This document shows positions 43,767 through 52,952 of a stretch of 64,000 nt of DNA, piece by piece. Position 1 is the stretch's first letter. The number at the start of each line of letters is the position of its first letter. The stretch spans positions 1 through 64,000 of the forward strand of contig CAJTYA010000005.1 in the NCBI GenBank assembly GCA_910583985.1. The letters run 5' to 3'. Origin of the DNA: an uncultured Alistipes sp. (GTDB lineage: Bacteria > Bacteroidota > Bacteroidia > Bacteroidales > Rikenellaceae). The position numbers and the translations under genes were made by a program. Under the pieces are notes generated by a model. That model did not search any database. It saw nothing but the letters and a program-made list of their open reading frames with translations, and was not told the DNA's origin.

Positions 43767-44039
43767 ATGATACTGACCGTTTTATTTTTCATCATAGCCG
43801 GATTTTATCTGGCCGGCCTCCTCGGCAGGCTGCTGCTGGGGTACTGGATACGCAAGAAGCAGCGCGAATTCGGCGAGGGCGGCTTCTCGCGCACCTACAC
43901 TTGGGGCACGCGGCGCAACGCCCCCGAACGCAAACCGGAAGGCGACGTCACGGTCAGCCGGACGCAGGCTTCGCCGGAGAAAAAAATCAACACGAACGTA
44001 GGCGACTACGTCGATTACGAAGAGATCAAAGAGCCATGA
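43767..44039 (+). CDS. DUF4834-family membrane protein
   Basis: 90 residues. The ATG at 43767 is chosen because an earlier in-frame ATG (43710) starts only two bases after the -7 box, before the expected transcript start. One N-terminal membrane segment (ILTVLFFIIAGFYLAGLLGR, residues 2-21) precedes a hydrophilic tail with FGEGGFSRTYTWGTR and the ending NVGDYVDYEEIKE, matching the DUF4834 pattern. Its stop overlaps the ATG of the MlaE-like permease by the shared ATGA, so the two are coupled. Function unknown. Confidence 0.8.
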   Translation: MILTVLFFIIAGFYLAGLLGRLLLGYWIRKKQREFGEGGFSRTYTWGTRRNAPERKPEGDVTVSRTQASPEKKINTNVGDYVDYEEIKEP

Positions 44040-44779
44040 AAAATCTGTTCGAACTCATAGGCCGGTACTTCATCCTGATGGGGAAGGTTTTCTCGAAACC
44101 CGAAAAAACCGCCATCTACCGCAAGCGCATTCTCGCCGAAACGGAGAGTCTGGGTCTCAACTCCATAGGAATAGTGGCCATCATTTCGGTCTTCATGGGG
44201 GCCGTCATCACGATCCAGATGGCCCTCAACCTCGAATCGCCCTTCATCCCCAAATACCTCATCGGCTACGCCGCCCGCGAGTCGATGCTGCTGGAGTTCT
44301 CGTCCACCGTCGTCGCGTTGATTCTGGCCGGCAAGGTGGGCTCGAACATCGCCTCCGAGATCGGCACGATGCGCATCACCGAACAGATCGACGCGCTGGA
44401 AATCATGGGCGTCAATTCGGCCAGCTACCTCATTCTGCCCAAGATCGTCAGCACGGTGGTGTTCTTCCCGTTCCTGACCATCCTGAGCATGATCATCGGC
44501 GTGGCGGGCGGATACGTGGTGAGCATCCTCACCGGGGCGGTCAACCCCGAAGCCTACATCACGGGCATCCAGTACGACTTCAAGCCGTTCTACATCACCT
44601 ACTCGCTCATCAAATCGTCGACCTTCGCCTTCATCATCACGTCCATATCGGGCTTCTACGGCTATTTCGCGCAGGGCAACTCGCTGGAAGTGGGCCGGGC
44701 CAGCACCAAGGCCGTCGTGGTGAGCAGCATCGTCATCCTGATATTCAACCTGATCCTCACACAAGTTCTTCTCACCTGA
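44036..44779 (+). CDS. mlaE: MlaE-family ABC transporter permease
   Basis: 247 residues with about five to six membrane segments. The family core is clear: GIVAIISVFMGAVITIQMAL, YAARESMLLEFSSTVVALIL, GSNIASEIGTMRITEQIDAL (the conserved E-I-G-x-M-x-x-x-E-Q-I-D-A motif) and FPFLTILSMIIGVAGGYVV. With the ATPase next door it forms the inner-membrane part of a phospholipid transporter that keeps outer membrane asymmetry. The substrate-binding MCE protein (MlaD) is not in the window. The start codon overlaps the DUF4834 stop. Confidence 0.92.
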   Translation: MKNLFELIGRYFILMGKVFSKPEKTAIYRKRILAETESLGLNSIGIVAIISVFMGAVITIQMALNLESPFIPKYLIGYAARESMLLEFSSTVVALILAGKVGSNIASEIGTMRITEQIDALEIMGVNSASYLILPKIVSTVVFFPFLTILSMIIGVAGGYVVSILTGAVNPEAYITGIQYDFKPFYITYSLIKSSTFAFIITSISGFYGYFAQGNSLEVGRASTKAVVVSSIVILIFNLILTQVLLT

Positions 44780-44780
44780 T

Positions 44781-45536
44781 ATGATCCGAGCCGAACACAT
44801 CGTAAAATCCTTCGACGGGCGCGTCGTACTGGACGACATCACGGCCGAATTTTCGCCGGGCATCACCAACCTGATCATCGGCCGCAGCGGGTCGGGCAAA
44901 ACCGTCCTGCTCAAATCGCTGGTCGGCCTCCACAAGATCGACAGCGGGGCGATCTACTACGACGACACCTGCTTCAGCGAACTGCCCTTCAAGGAGAAAA
45001 AGGCCATCCGCAAGGAGGTGGGCATGATCTTCCAAGGGGGCGCCCTGCTCGACTCGTCGAACGTCGAGGAGAACGTGCGGCTGCCGCTCGACCTGTTCAC
45101 GACGATGCCCGAAGACGAAAAGCGGGACCGCGTGGCCTTCTGCCTGCGGAGGGTCAACCTCGAAAACGTCGAACACCTCTACCCTGCCGAGCTGAGCGGC
45201 GGTATGATCAAGCGCGTGGCCATCGCACGCGCCATCGTGCTCAACCCCAAATACCTGTTCTGCGACGAGCCCAATTCGGGCCTCGACCCGATCACCTCGG
45301 TGCTCATCGACAACCTCATTCAGGAAATCACGCAGGAATACAACATCACCACGATCATCAACACCCACGACATGAACTCGGTGATGGAAATCGGCCAGCA
45401 CATCGTCTTCATCCACAAGGGGCGCAAGTGGTGGGAAGGCACCCACCGCGACATCCTGCACGCCGACGATCCGGAACTCAACGAGTTCGTCTTCGCCTCG
45501 GCGATGGCCAAACGCGCCAAAAAATCGGGTCTGTAA
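44781..45536 (+). CDS. mlaF: MlaF-family ABC transporter ATP-binding protein
   Basis: 251 residues. Walker A IGRSGSGKTVLL (about 34-45), Q-loop in MIFQGGALLDS, ABC signature LSGGMIKRVAIARA (about 140-153), Walker B KYLFCDEPNSGLDP and H-loop THDMNS. The FQGGALLDS and GGMIKR variants are typical of the Mla ATPases. It begins one base after the permease stop. Confidence 0.94.
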   Translation: MIRAEHIVKSFDGRVVLDDITAEFSPGITNLIIGRSGSGKTVLLKSLVGLHKIDSGAIYYDDTCFSELPFKEKKAIRKEVGMIFQGGALLDSSNVEENVRLPLDLFTTMPEDEKRDRVAFCLRRVNLENVEHLYPAELSGGMIKRVAIARAIVLNPKYLFCDEPNSGLDPITSVLIDNLIQEITQEYNITTIINTHDMNSVMEIGQHIVFIHKGRKWWEGTHRDILHADDPELNEFVFASAMAKRAKKSGL

Positions 45537-45675
45537 CGCATTCGGACCGCACGAATCGCCCCGGACGGGCAGCCCGGAGGAAAGACGGATGCTAACTCGC
45601 ATGTTTGCAGAACGATAAACCGGCCCTCCGAAAACCGCGACCGGAAGCGTTTTTTAATAAAAATTTTTAAGATAA

Positions 45676-45707
45676 TTTGGCGGGCTCCCCGATTTTGTCT
45701 ACTTTTG
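45676..45707 (+). promoter_or_regulatory. Promoter of gapA
   Basis: TTTG at 45676-45679, 20 bp, then TACTTTTG at 45700-45707. Strong consensus match, with an AT-rich upstream tract (AATAAAAATTTTTAAGATAA) that could act as an UP-like element. Confidence 0.85.
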
Positions 45708-45755
45708 CGACGACGGAAAAAAGGAGTCTATCAACCTCTAAAACAATAAAAAACT

Positions 45756-46760
45756 ATGTCAAAGATTAAAATTGGTATCAACGGTTTCGGCCGTATCGGA
45801 CGTCTGGTGTTCCGTGCCGCAATGACGAAAAACGACGTGGAAATCGTCGGAATCAACGACCTGATCTCGGTAGACTACATGGCCTACATGCTTCGTTACG
45901 ACACGATGCACGGTCAGTTCCAGGGCTCTATCGAAGTGAAAGACGGTGCGCTGGTAGTCAACGGCCACTCGATCCGCGTAACGGCCGAAAAGGATCCCGC
46001 CAACCTGAAATGGAACGAAGTGGGCGCCGAATACGTCGTCGAATCGACCGGTCTGTTCCTGACCAAGGAAAAAGCCGAAGCGCACATCAAAGCCGGCGCC
46101 AAACGCGTCGTGATGTCCGCTCCCTCGAAAGACGACACCCCGATGTTCGTGATGGGCGTAAACAACAACACCTACGCCGGTCAGGCCATCGTTTCGAACG
46201 CTTCCTGTACGACGAACTGCTTGGCTCCCATTGCCAAAGTGCTCAACGACAAGTTCGGCATGGTAGAAGGTCTGATGACGACCGTTCACGCTACCACCGC
46301 CACGCAGAAGACCGTAGACGGTCCCTCGATGAAAGACTGGAGAGGCGGTCGCGCCGCTGCCGGCAACATCATCCCCTCGTCGACCGGTGCCGCCAAAGCC
46401 GTAGGCAAAGTGATCCCCGCCCTGAACGGCAAACTGACCGGTATGTCGCTGCGCGTTCCCACGCTGGACGTTTCGGTCGTCGACCTGACCTGTACGCTGG
46501 CCAAGGACGTTACCTATGACGAAATCTGCGCTGCCATGAAAGAAGCTTCGGAAGGCGAACTCAAAGGCATCCTCGGTTACACCGAAGACGCTGTCGTTTC
46601 GTCCGACTTCCTCGGCGACGCCCGCACGTCGATCTTCGATGCCAAAGCCGGCATCCAGCTGACGCCCCGCTTCGTGAAAGTCGTTTCCTGGTACGACAAC
46701 GAATGGGGTTACTCCAACAAGGTGATCGAACTCATCCAGTACATGAACACGGTAAAATAA
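45756..46760 (+). CDS. gapA: Glyceraldehyde-3-phosphate dehydrogenase (type I)
   Basis: The glycolytic NAD-dependent enzyme making 1,3-bisphosphoglycerate. 334 residues: KIGINGFGRIGRLVFRAA (NAD fold), SNASCTTNCLAP with the active Cys at about 151, TTVHATTATQKTVDGPS, and the C-terminal NEWGYSNKV. Codon use differs from the neighbours: GGT, CGT, GTA and TAC/AAC dominate, the mark of strong expression in this genome. Flanked by a consensus promoter and a perfect terminator; monocistronic. Confidence 0.97.
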   Translation: MSKIKIGINGFGRIGRLVFRAAMTKNDVEIVGINDLISVDYMAYMLRYDTMHGQFQGSIEVKDGALVVNGHSIRVTAEKDPANLKWNEVGAEYVVESTGLFLTKEKAEAHIKAGAKRVVMSAPSKDDTPMFVMGVNNNTYAGQAIVSNASCTTNCLAPIAKVLNDKFGMVEGLMTTVHATTATQKTVDGPSMKDWRGGRAAAGNIIPSSTGAAKAVGKVIPALNGKLTGMSLRVPTLDVSVVDLTCTLAKDVTYDEICAAMKEASEGELKGILGYTEDAVVSSDFLGDARTSIFDAKAGIQLTPRFVKVVSWYDNEWGYSNKVIELIQYMNTVK

Positions 46761-46781
46761 TTCCGGTTTCACGTTTTCCCC

Positions 46782-46818
46782 AAAAGGGCGCCTGCGGCTT
46801 GCAGGCGCCCTTTTTCCG
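46782..46818 (+). terminator. Rho-independent terminator of gapA
   Basis: AAAAGGGCGCCTGC (46782-46795) pairs perfectly with GCAGGCGCCCTTTT around a 5-base loop, followed by TTTT. Confidence 0.9.
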
Positions 46819-47156
46819 TCTATCGACCGACGTATGCGGCGGAGGTTATTCTCTATTGTCTTTTTCTCAAAACATGCCCTCCTCGACAAAATTCAGGTAC
46901 AAATTCCCATTTACCAAAATGAAACCTTGAAGATAAGATCACATAAACGGCCATATCTTTACTGCAACGAATTCGACCTCCACGATCACCTCGTATGATG
47001 ATTCCGATGTTGGAATAAACAAAATATTGGAAATTCCGACGGGATATTAAACTGGCAGGCAGCCCTATATTTTTCAGAAACGTAACAAAAGAATAATAAA
47101 CACTAAGCAAACACCCTCCGAAATCCGGAAAGCATTCTTGCATTACATGGTTCGTA
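46819..47156. other. AT-rich gene-free stretch
   Basis: About 340 bp whose base composition drops sharply compared with the rest of the window, like the following gene. A 96-codon frame on the minus strand (46853-47143) has no recognised similarity and no ribosome or promoter signal. Probably part of one acquired segment. Confidence 0.5.
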
Positions 47157-47867
47157 TCAAAGTGTGGAAATAATTTTTCTTATCTCCCCGGCAAGCAACC
47201 GAAGCAATTCATCCGACGTGGCAGTGCTGCCACTTAATTGCTGTACGTTGATGACGAGTTTTTGTGCGCATCGGGGTTTTGCAAAATGAGTCCAAAACGA
47301 TTGCGGCGAACGAGTTCTCTCGGTGGAGTACCGGGCATGGTATTCGACGCCGAATATATCGTCTATTTCCCGTACTTTATCGTTGTTTCTGATGTAGTCG
47401 AATCCGCAAGCCAAAACCACCACAGGAAATTGTTGAATGAACCGTGTTCTGAAAAAGGTGTCTTTACGCGCCTGCAAACCATTTCTCGATGCAAGAGCAG
47501 ATCGCGATGCACGATTCGTATTCATTTCGGTAAGGAAAAAATCCTTAAAAAAATCGACTCTATTCGGAGTCCGCTTATTGTCCATTCCGAAAATGAAATC
47601 ATGCAATTTTTGATATTTAGAGTAGGTATGACCTTCGGGAAGAGGCGGATTGCGCTCCTCGTAAAGTAAAGGCATCGTGTTTCGAGCAATCGTTTCACGC
47701 CATTTTGCAACGGTGCTAACCTCGTTCTCCGGTATGTCTTTTACCGATCCCTCTTTACCTACAAGAAGAATCTTCGCATTCGGATTACCCAACCCGATAT
47801 AATAATCGTCGGGAAATGTTTCGATGAGCGAACGAAAGCTCTCTTTGTAAATGATATCGTTATTCAT
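47157..47867 (-). CDS. AT-rich orphan gene, possible uracil-DNA-glycosylase-like protein
   Basis: 236 residues. Near the N-terminus FPDDYYIGLGNPNAKILLVG resembles the first strand and loop of the uracil-DNA-glycosylase superfamily (I-L-x-V-G-x-x-x). The C-terminal KLVINVQQLSGSTATSDELL then RLLAGEIRKII could be the family's later motif. Middle: FPVVVLACGFDYIRNNDKVR. I recall Bacteroides hypothetical proteins with the same ends, but no catalytic residues can be assigned, so function is open. The gene is clearly AT-richer than its neighbours, uses A/T-ending codons, and sits alone between gapA and an empty spacer: signs of transfer. Confidence 0.65.
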   Translation of the reverse strand: MNNDIIYKESFRSLIETFPDDYYIGLGNPNAKILLVGKEGSVKDIPENEVSTVAKWRETIARNTMPLLYEERNPPLPEGHTYSKYQKLHDFIFGMDNKRTPNRVDFFKDFFLTEMNTNRASRSALASRNGLQARKDTFFRTRFIQQFPVVVLACGFDYIRNNDKVREIDDIFGVEYHARYSTERTRSPQSFWTHFAKPRCAQKLVINVQQLSGSTATSDELLRLLAGEIRKIISTL

Positions 47868-48671
47868 GATTCAAGAATTTAAATAAGATCGGCCATAGCT
47901 TTCTTTAGTCTTGTCCTATCTATGCCTGCGATATACTAAATTTTACTATACCAACCGTATCCCCGGCAACCGTAAATGGAAATCATATCCTTCGATGTCC
48001 CAGATGCTTCGGACTGTCCTTTTCGAATCCGCCCGCAGCCGCCGGCCTCCACGAAGCACGCATTCAGATTGCTCCGAGGAGCTCAGCCCAACAACACGAT
48101 CCCTTCCGAACGCACGGAACGGTCGCTGTCTTCCAGCCCCGCCCATTTCGAGCGACAAAACGTCTCGGCCACGAAAACGGCGTCCTGCCGGCAGAGAGCG
48201 GCAACTGTCTTGTCTCACCGGTCCGAGTTTCCCCCTTCTATCGTCCCGCGCTTCCGGAATGGGAAAAAGAAATATCTATTTTCCGGCCCCGCAGGCGCTC
48301 CACCGGCGTCGCCGATCCTCAAAGGATGCCCTCCAAAACAATAGGCCGAAAGACACAAAAACCGGGTCCCTCCTGAGAAGAAATCGCAAAGCGAAAAACC
48401 GCAACGAGCATCGGCACGCCCGCATTGGAAATGGTCGAATTACAGCAAAGTCCCCTGTGACGAATCCGTCGTCGTCCCTTTCACCGCCCGCACGGACCGA
48501 TCCGACCGGAATCCGTATACCATCTCACAAGAATCCCTCGGACACACCGCACCATCCTCCGCAGCCGCTTTCGGGAAACATTCCGAGGACCGGCCCCGCA
48601 TCCGACCGGTCCCGTCCGCAGACACTATACCACCCGCCTGCCCCTTCCCGCTATCCGAAAAGGAGAAATAC
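47868..48671. other. Gene-free spacer
   Basis: About 0.8 kb upstream of the orphan gene. The first 100 bp (to about 47970) are AT-rich, the rest GC-rich with Arg/Pro/Ser chance frames. No promoter or RNA gene recognised. Confidence 0.5.
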
Positions 48672-48702
48672 AAAAGGGCATCCGAAAATTCGGATGCCCT
48701 TT
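48672..48702 (-). terminator. Terminator after tRNA-Ser
   Basis: AAAAGGGCATCCGAA pairs with TTCGGATGCCCTTT. It starts 3 bases past the tRNA 3' end and is followed on the minus strand by a short T-rich run. Confidence 0.8.
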
Positions 48703-48704
48703 CG

Positions 48705-48793
48705 CGGAAAGTGGGGGATTCGAACCCCCGGTACCGGTAACCCGGTACGGCAGTTTAGCAAACTGCTGGTTTCAGCCACTCACCCAACTTTCC
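48705..48793 (-). tRNA. tRNA-Ser (anticodon GCT)
   Basis: Read on the minus strand it starts GGAAAGTTGGGTGAGTGGC and ends CCCCCACTTTCC plus discriminator G (48705). The acceptor stem GGAAAGT / ACTTTCC is perfect. The anticodon stem-loop is CAGTTTGCTAAACTG, giving GCT (reads AGC/AGU). A long variable arm (GTACCGGGTTACCGGTAC) and the T-arm GGGGGTTCGAATCCCCC confirm a class II serine tRNA. CCA is not encoded. It has its own promoter and terminator. Confidence 0.95.
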
Positions 48794-48824
48794 TTCCATA
48801 AGGGAGCTCGGCTCGACCGAGGCA

Positions 48825-48855
48825 CAAAATTAATTCATTTTTATGAAATTCCAAA
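48825..48855 (-). promoter_or_regulatory. Promoter of tRNA-Ser
   Basis: On the minus strand TTTG (48852-48855), 19 bp, then TAATTTTG (48825-48832). It lies between the prs stop and the tRNA. Confidence 0.8.
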
Positions 48856-48905
48856 TTCGCGGTGCATCTTTTCTCGCTTCCCGCGCACCGATCCGCTCCG
48901 ACGGA

Positions 48906-49847
48906 TCAAAAGATGAATTTCGAACTGATCTCCTTGTAGTCGTGCACACGTTCGATGACGTCGGCGAACAGATCGGCTACGGACAGCACGGTGAACTTCG
49001 AGAGGTCTTCGCCCTGCTTGAGCGGAATGGAGTCCGTCACGATCACTTCCGAGAGCGCGCTGTTGTTGATGCGGTCGTAGGCGGGACCCGACAGCACGGG
49101 ATGCGTAACGGCTGCACGTACGCTGCGTGCGCCCTTTTCCATGAACATGTCGGCGGCCTTGGTGATCGTTCCGGCCGTGTCGATCATGTCGTCCATGATG
49201 ATGATGTTGCGGTCCTTGACCTCGCCGATGGCCGTGATGGACCCCACCACGTTGGCCTTTTCCCGCTGCTTGTGGCTGATGATCATCGGCGCGTTCAGAT
49301 ACTGCGAATAGGCATGGGCGCGTTTGGCTCCGCCCATGTCGGGTGCGGCGATGGAAAGATTCTCCATCTGCAGGTTTTTCATATAGGGAACGAAGATGCC
49401 GCTGGCGTAGAGGTGGTCGACCGGAATGTCGAAGAAGCCCTGAATCTGGTCGGCATGCAGGTCCATCGTCATGATACGGTCCACGCCGGCGGCACGCAGC
49501 AGGTTGGCCACCAGCTTGGCGCCGATGGAGACGCGGGGACGGTCCTTGCGGTCCTGACGGGCCCAACCGAAATAGGGCATCACGGCGATCACGCGGTGGG
49601 CGGAGGCCCGATGGGCCGCGTCGATCATCAACAGCAGTTCCATCAGGTTGTCCGCGGGCGGGAACGTGGACTGCACGATGAAGACGGTACAGCCCCGGAT
49701 ACTTTCGTCGTATGCGGGCTGGAATTCTCCGTCGCTGAAATCCAACACCTGAGAGTTGCCGAGCTCGATTCCGAAATTGGCCGCTATCTTTTCGGCCAAA
49801 TAGCGCGAGCCGCGGCAGGAGAAGATTTTGAGTTTGTGAATCGCCAT
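48906..49847 (-). CDS. prs: Ribose-phosphate pyrophosphokinase
   Basis: Makes PRPP from ribose 5-phosphate and ATP, feeding purine, pyrimidine, His, Trp and NAD synthesis. 313 residues, the normal length for class I. Motifs: FSCRGSRYLAEKIAANFG, FQPAYDESIRG (near the N-terminus), VMPYFGWARQDRKDRPR, the metal-binding MDLHADQIQGFFDIPVDHLY and the PRPP loop IIIMDDMIDTAGTITKAAD, where Ala replaces the more common Gly. Ends about 50 bases before the tRNA-Ser promoter. Confidence 0.96.
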   Translation of the reverse strand: MAIHKLKIFSCRGSRYLAEKIAANFGIELGNSQVLDFSDGEFQPAYDESIRGCTVFIVQSTFPPADNLMELLLMIDAAHRASAHRVIAVMPYFGWARQDRKDRPRVSIGAKLVANLLRAAGVDRIMTMDLHADQIQGFFDIPVDHLYASGIFVPYMKNLQMENLSIAAPDMGGAKRAHAYSQYLNAPMIISHKQREKANVVGSITAIGEVKDRNIIIMDDMIDTAGTITKAADMFMEKGARSVRAAVTHPVLSGPAYDRINNSALSEVIVTDSIPLKQGEDLSKFTVLSVADLFADVIERVHDYKEISSKFIF

Positions 49848-49873
49848 GATCTGAAGAGTTGGTCTTTTGGACG

Positions 49874-49881
49874 CAAATGTA
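49874..49881 (-). promoter_or_regulatory. -7 box for prs
   Basis: TACATTTG on the minus strand, 27 bases before the prs ATG. No clear -33 box. Confidence 0.6.
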
Positions 49882-49969
49882 AGCCATTTTAGCGAAAATC
49901 GAGTCCCCGGCGCCGTTTTTTATCGACAAATTACGCCGGAATCCGAGCCGGGCGCTCAGGCCCGCTCCG

Positions 49970-50575
49970 CTACCGCCGGTCGACCGTTTCGAGGCACTCG
50001 CCGATGAAATCAAGAATCTCCCCGCGGCCCGACTTTTTCTCCGACGAGGTGACGAACATCGGCGGCAGCTCCTCCCAACTCCGGAGCAGCGTCCGCCGGT
50101 AGAGGGCCACGTGCGAGGCTAACCTATCGGACGACAGCTTGTCGCCCTTGGTGAAGACGATGGCGAAAGGTACGCCGTGCTCGCCGAGCATGTCGATGAA
50201 AGAGAGGTCGATCCGCTGGGGTTCGAGGCGCGAATCGACGAGCACGAACAGCAGGACCATGCTCTCCCTGCGCAGCACATAGTCGGTAATCAGTTTGGAG
50301 AACGCCCCCCGCTCGCTTTTCGACACGCGGGCGTAACCGTAGCCCGGCAGGTCGACCAGATACCAGCGGTCGTCCATCCGGAAATGATTGATAAGGCGGG
50401 TCTTCCCCGGCGTCGAGGAGACCTTGGCCAGTCCCGGCCGGTCGGCGAGCATGTTGATGAGCGACGATTTCCCGACGTTCGACCGACCGATGAAAGCAAA
50501 TTCGGGCAGCCCGTCCGAGGGGCACTGCGAGAGTTTCTGGCTGCTGACGGTAAAGACGGCGGATCGGATATTCAT
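49970..50575 (-). CDS. engB: Ribosome biogenesis GTPase EngB (YihA/YsxC)
   Basis: 201 residues from ATG 50573-50575 (MNIRSAVFTVSSQKLSQCP). GTPase motifs: G1 FIGRSNVGKSSLINML (about 29-44), G2/G3 STPGKTRLINHF and LVDLPGYGYARVSK, G4 FTKGDKL and G5 TSSEKKSG. Needed for late 50S assembly. The longer frame to 50791 adds an unrelated Arg/Lys-rich stretch and is rejected. Confidence 0.95.
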   Translation of the reverse strand: MNIRSAVFTVSSQKLSQCPSDGLPEFAFIGRSNVGKSSLINMLADRPGLAKVSSTPGKTRLINHFRMDDRWYLVDLPGYGYARVSKSERGAFSKLITDYVLRRESMVLLFVLVDSRLEPQRIDLSFIDMLGEHGVPFAIVFTKGDKLSSDRLASHVALYRRTLLRSWEELPPMFVTSSEKKSGRGEILDFIGECLETVDRR

Positions 50576-50736
50576 GGTCTGGAAGGGAATCAGTCGTGCA
50601 AAGAAAGGAAAAATCCGCGAAAACACGGTCTTTTTCCTCCGGCATTCTGGGAGAATCGTCCATAGCGGCAGGGCCCTTTCCCGCCGAATGCGCCCGACGG
50701 ACGACGCGGACCGGCCGTTTTCCGTATAAATTTTCG

Positions 50737-50744
50737 TACATTTG
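50737..50744 (+). promoter_or_regulatory. -7 box for the OsmC-family gene
   Basis: TACATTTG, 74 bases before the ATG at 50818; the -33 region is only TTTT-like. Confidence 0.5.
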
Positions 50745-50817
50745 CCCAAAGCCCTGCCGCCGGGACGAACCGTTCCGCGACAGGACGGCACGAATCATCG
50801 AAACGCAAGAAAAAGAT

Positions 50818-51225
50818 ATGGCAACCGTAGAAACCGTTTATTTGGGCGGACTCCGCACCGAAGCGACCCACGTGCAGTCGGGCCGCAAGATTCTGACCGA
50901 CGCGCCGGTCGACAACCACGGCAAGGGCGAGGCGTTTTCGCCGACCGATCTGGTCGCCGCCGCATTAGGCAGTTGCATGATGACGCTGATGGGCATCGCC
51001 GCACAGACGCAGGGCGTCGACATCGACGGCACACGCCTGAGCATCACCAAAATCATGTGCGCCGACCCGCGCCGGATCGGCGAAATCGTCGTCGAAATCC
51101 GCTTCCCGTCCGACTACGCTCCGAAAATCCGCACCGTGCTGGAACGCGCCGCCGCGACATGCCCTGTGGCCAAGACGCTCCATCCGGACTGCATCCAGAC
51201 CGTCCGCTTCCACTACGGCGAATAA
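50818..51225 (+). CDS. OsmC/Ohr-family protein
   Basis: 135 residues from ATG 50818-50820. OsmC folds reduce organic peroxides with two cysteines. Here they are in AALGSCMMTLMG (about residue 58) and ATCPVAKTLHPDC (about 116), with FSPTDLVAAALGSCMM as the family signature. The first residues (MATVETVYLGGLRTEATH) match the YhfA-like short OsmC group. Probably a cytoplasmic peroxide or thiol-stress enzyme. Divergent from engB, upstream of cstA by 242 bp. Confidence 0.9.
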   Translation: MATVETVYLGGLRTEATHVQSGRKILTDAPVDNHGKGEAFSPTDLVAAALGSCMMTLMGIAAQTQGVDIDGTRLSITKIMCADPRRIGEIVVEIRFPSDYAPKIRTVLERAAATCPVAKTLHPDCIQTVRFHYGE

Positions 51226-51467
51226 GCCGTCCGCGCGGCCGGAGTCACCGGCGTACCGACACCGGACGAATGCGTTCGGGATCGCTCCCGCTTCCGCCCT
51301 GCGGAGCGGAGACGACACCGAAAGAAGACACGTACCGTCCGTTCCGTACGCAGCGGACAGGCACGAAACGAACGGCGTCCCGATGCGGTACTTTAAAACA
51401 TACGCCCGGACGCAGGACGATTTTCCCCGGAGGGCGCCCGTCGCCGTCCGGATAACCGATTCGAACC

Positions 51468-52907
51468 ATGATTACGTTCAGCATCGCCCTCGCCGCATTG
51501 ATCGGGGGCTATTTCCTTTACGGCAAATTCGTCGAACGGGTTTTCGGCGCCGATTCCTCGCGCCGGACCCCGGCCTACACGAAGCAGGACGGGGTGGACT
51601 ACCTGCCGCTGCCGCCGTGGAAGATTTTCATGATCCAGTTCCTCAACATCGCGGGACTGGGACCGATTTTCGGCGCCGTCATGGGTGCTAAGTTCGGCAC
51701 GGCCTCCTACCTGTGGATCGTACTGGGCAGCATTTTCGCGGGGGCCGTCCACGACTTTCTCGCCGGCATGATCTCGCTGCGGCACGGAGGGGAAAGCCTT
51801 CCGGAGACGATCGGGCGTTATTTAGGTAATAACTTCAAACAGTTCATGCGCGGATTCACCGTGCTGCTCATGGTGCTCGTCGGCGCGGTATTCGTGGCCG
51901 GACCGGCCGGTCTGCTGGCCAAGCTGACGCCCGAACACCTCAACCTGCCGTTCTGGGCCACGGTCGTCTTCGCCTACTACGTGCTGGCCACGCTGCTGCC
52001 CATCGACAAGATCATCGGCAAAATTTATCCGATTTTCGCCATCGCGCTCATCTTCATGGCCGCCGGCATTCTCGTCATGATCTTCTGGTACCATCCCCCG
52101 CTGCCCGAACTGACCGACGGGTTGCGGAACACGCATCCGGAGGGCCTGCCCCTCTTCCCGATGATGTTCGTGTCGATCGCCTGCGGAGCCATCAGCGGCT
52201 TCCACGCCACGCAGTCGCCCATGATGGCCCGCTGCATGACCAACGAAAAATACGGACGTCCCGTCTTCTACGGCGCGATGATCACCGAGGGTATCGTCGC
52301 GCTGATCTGGGCTGCCGCCGCGACCTATTTCTTCCATACCGAGCAGGGGACCGCGCTTTTCGCCGCCGCATCGGGCAACGACAACGCCTCGGTCATCGTC
52401 GATTCCATCACGCGCGAATGGCTCGGCCCCATCGGCGGGCTGCTCGCCGTGTTGGGCGTCATCGCCGCCCCCATCACGTCGGGCGACACGGCCTTTCGCT
52501 CGGCCCGGCTGATCGTGGCCGACTTCCTGCACGTGGACCAACGGCCGATCCTCAAAAGGCTGGCGATCTCCCTGCCGCTTTTCGCCTCGGGCTTCCTGAT
52601 CCTGCACGCCGACTTCTCGGTGGTGTGGCGCTATTTCGCATGGTGCAACCAGACGCTGGCCGTCTTCACGCTCTGGGCCCTGTCCGTCTACCTCGTGCGG
52701 GAGCGCAAACCCGTGCTCGTCACGCTCGTCCCGGCGCTGTTCATGACAGCCGTCTGCTCGACCTACCTGTTCATCGCCGGCGAGGGCCTGCACCTTCCCC
52801 CAACGCTCTCTTACGTGCTGGGCGGATGTACGACGCTGCTCGTCTTCGTCCTCTTCCTGTTCTGGCGGAAACGGTTCGAGGCCGGACGATCCGGCGAAAT
52901 TCGTTAG
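51468..52907 (+). CDS. cstA: Carbon starvation protein CstA family (short form)
   Basis: 479 residues, shorter than the 701 of E. coli CstA and typical of the short Bacteroidetes form. About 12-13 membrane segments. Signatures: LPLPPWKIFMIQFLNIAGLG, PIFGAVMGAKFGTASYLWIV, FAGAVHDFLAGMISLRHGGE, ISGFHATQSPMMARCM and APITSGDTAFRSARLIVADF. Family members take up peptides or pyruvate under carbon limitation. A terminator follows 45 bases past the stop. Confidence 0.92.
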   Translation: MITFSIALAALIGGYFLYGKFVERVFGADSSRRTPAYTKQDGVDYLPLPPWKIFMIQFLNIAGLGPIFGAVMGAKFGTASYLWIVLGSIFAGAVHDFLAGMISLRHGGESLPETIGRYLGNNFKQFMRGFTVLLMVLVGAVFVAGPAGLLAKLTPEHLNLPFWATVVFAYYVLATLLPIDKIIGKIYPIFAIALIFMAAGILVMIFWYHPPLPELTDGLRNTHPEGLPLFPMMFVSIACGAISGFHATQSPMMARCMTNEKYGRPVFYGAMITEGIVALIWAAAATYFFHTEQGTALFAAASGNDNASVIVDSITREWLGPIGGLLAVLGVIAAPITSGDTAFRSARLIVADFLHVDQRPILKRLAISLPLFASGFLILHADFSVVWRYFAWCNQTLAVFTLWALSVYLVRERKPVLVTLVPALFMTAVCSTYLFIAGEGLHLPPTLSYVLGGCTTLLVFVLFLFWRKRFEAGRSGEIR

Positions 52908-52952
52908 CGCGAGGAACGCGCAACGACGACGCACAGCAATGCGCAAACCCCG

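Noticed and set aside
46853..47143. 96-codon ORF in the AT-rich stretch
   Set aside because: No start signal, no domain, and composition alone does not support coding.
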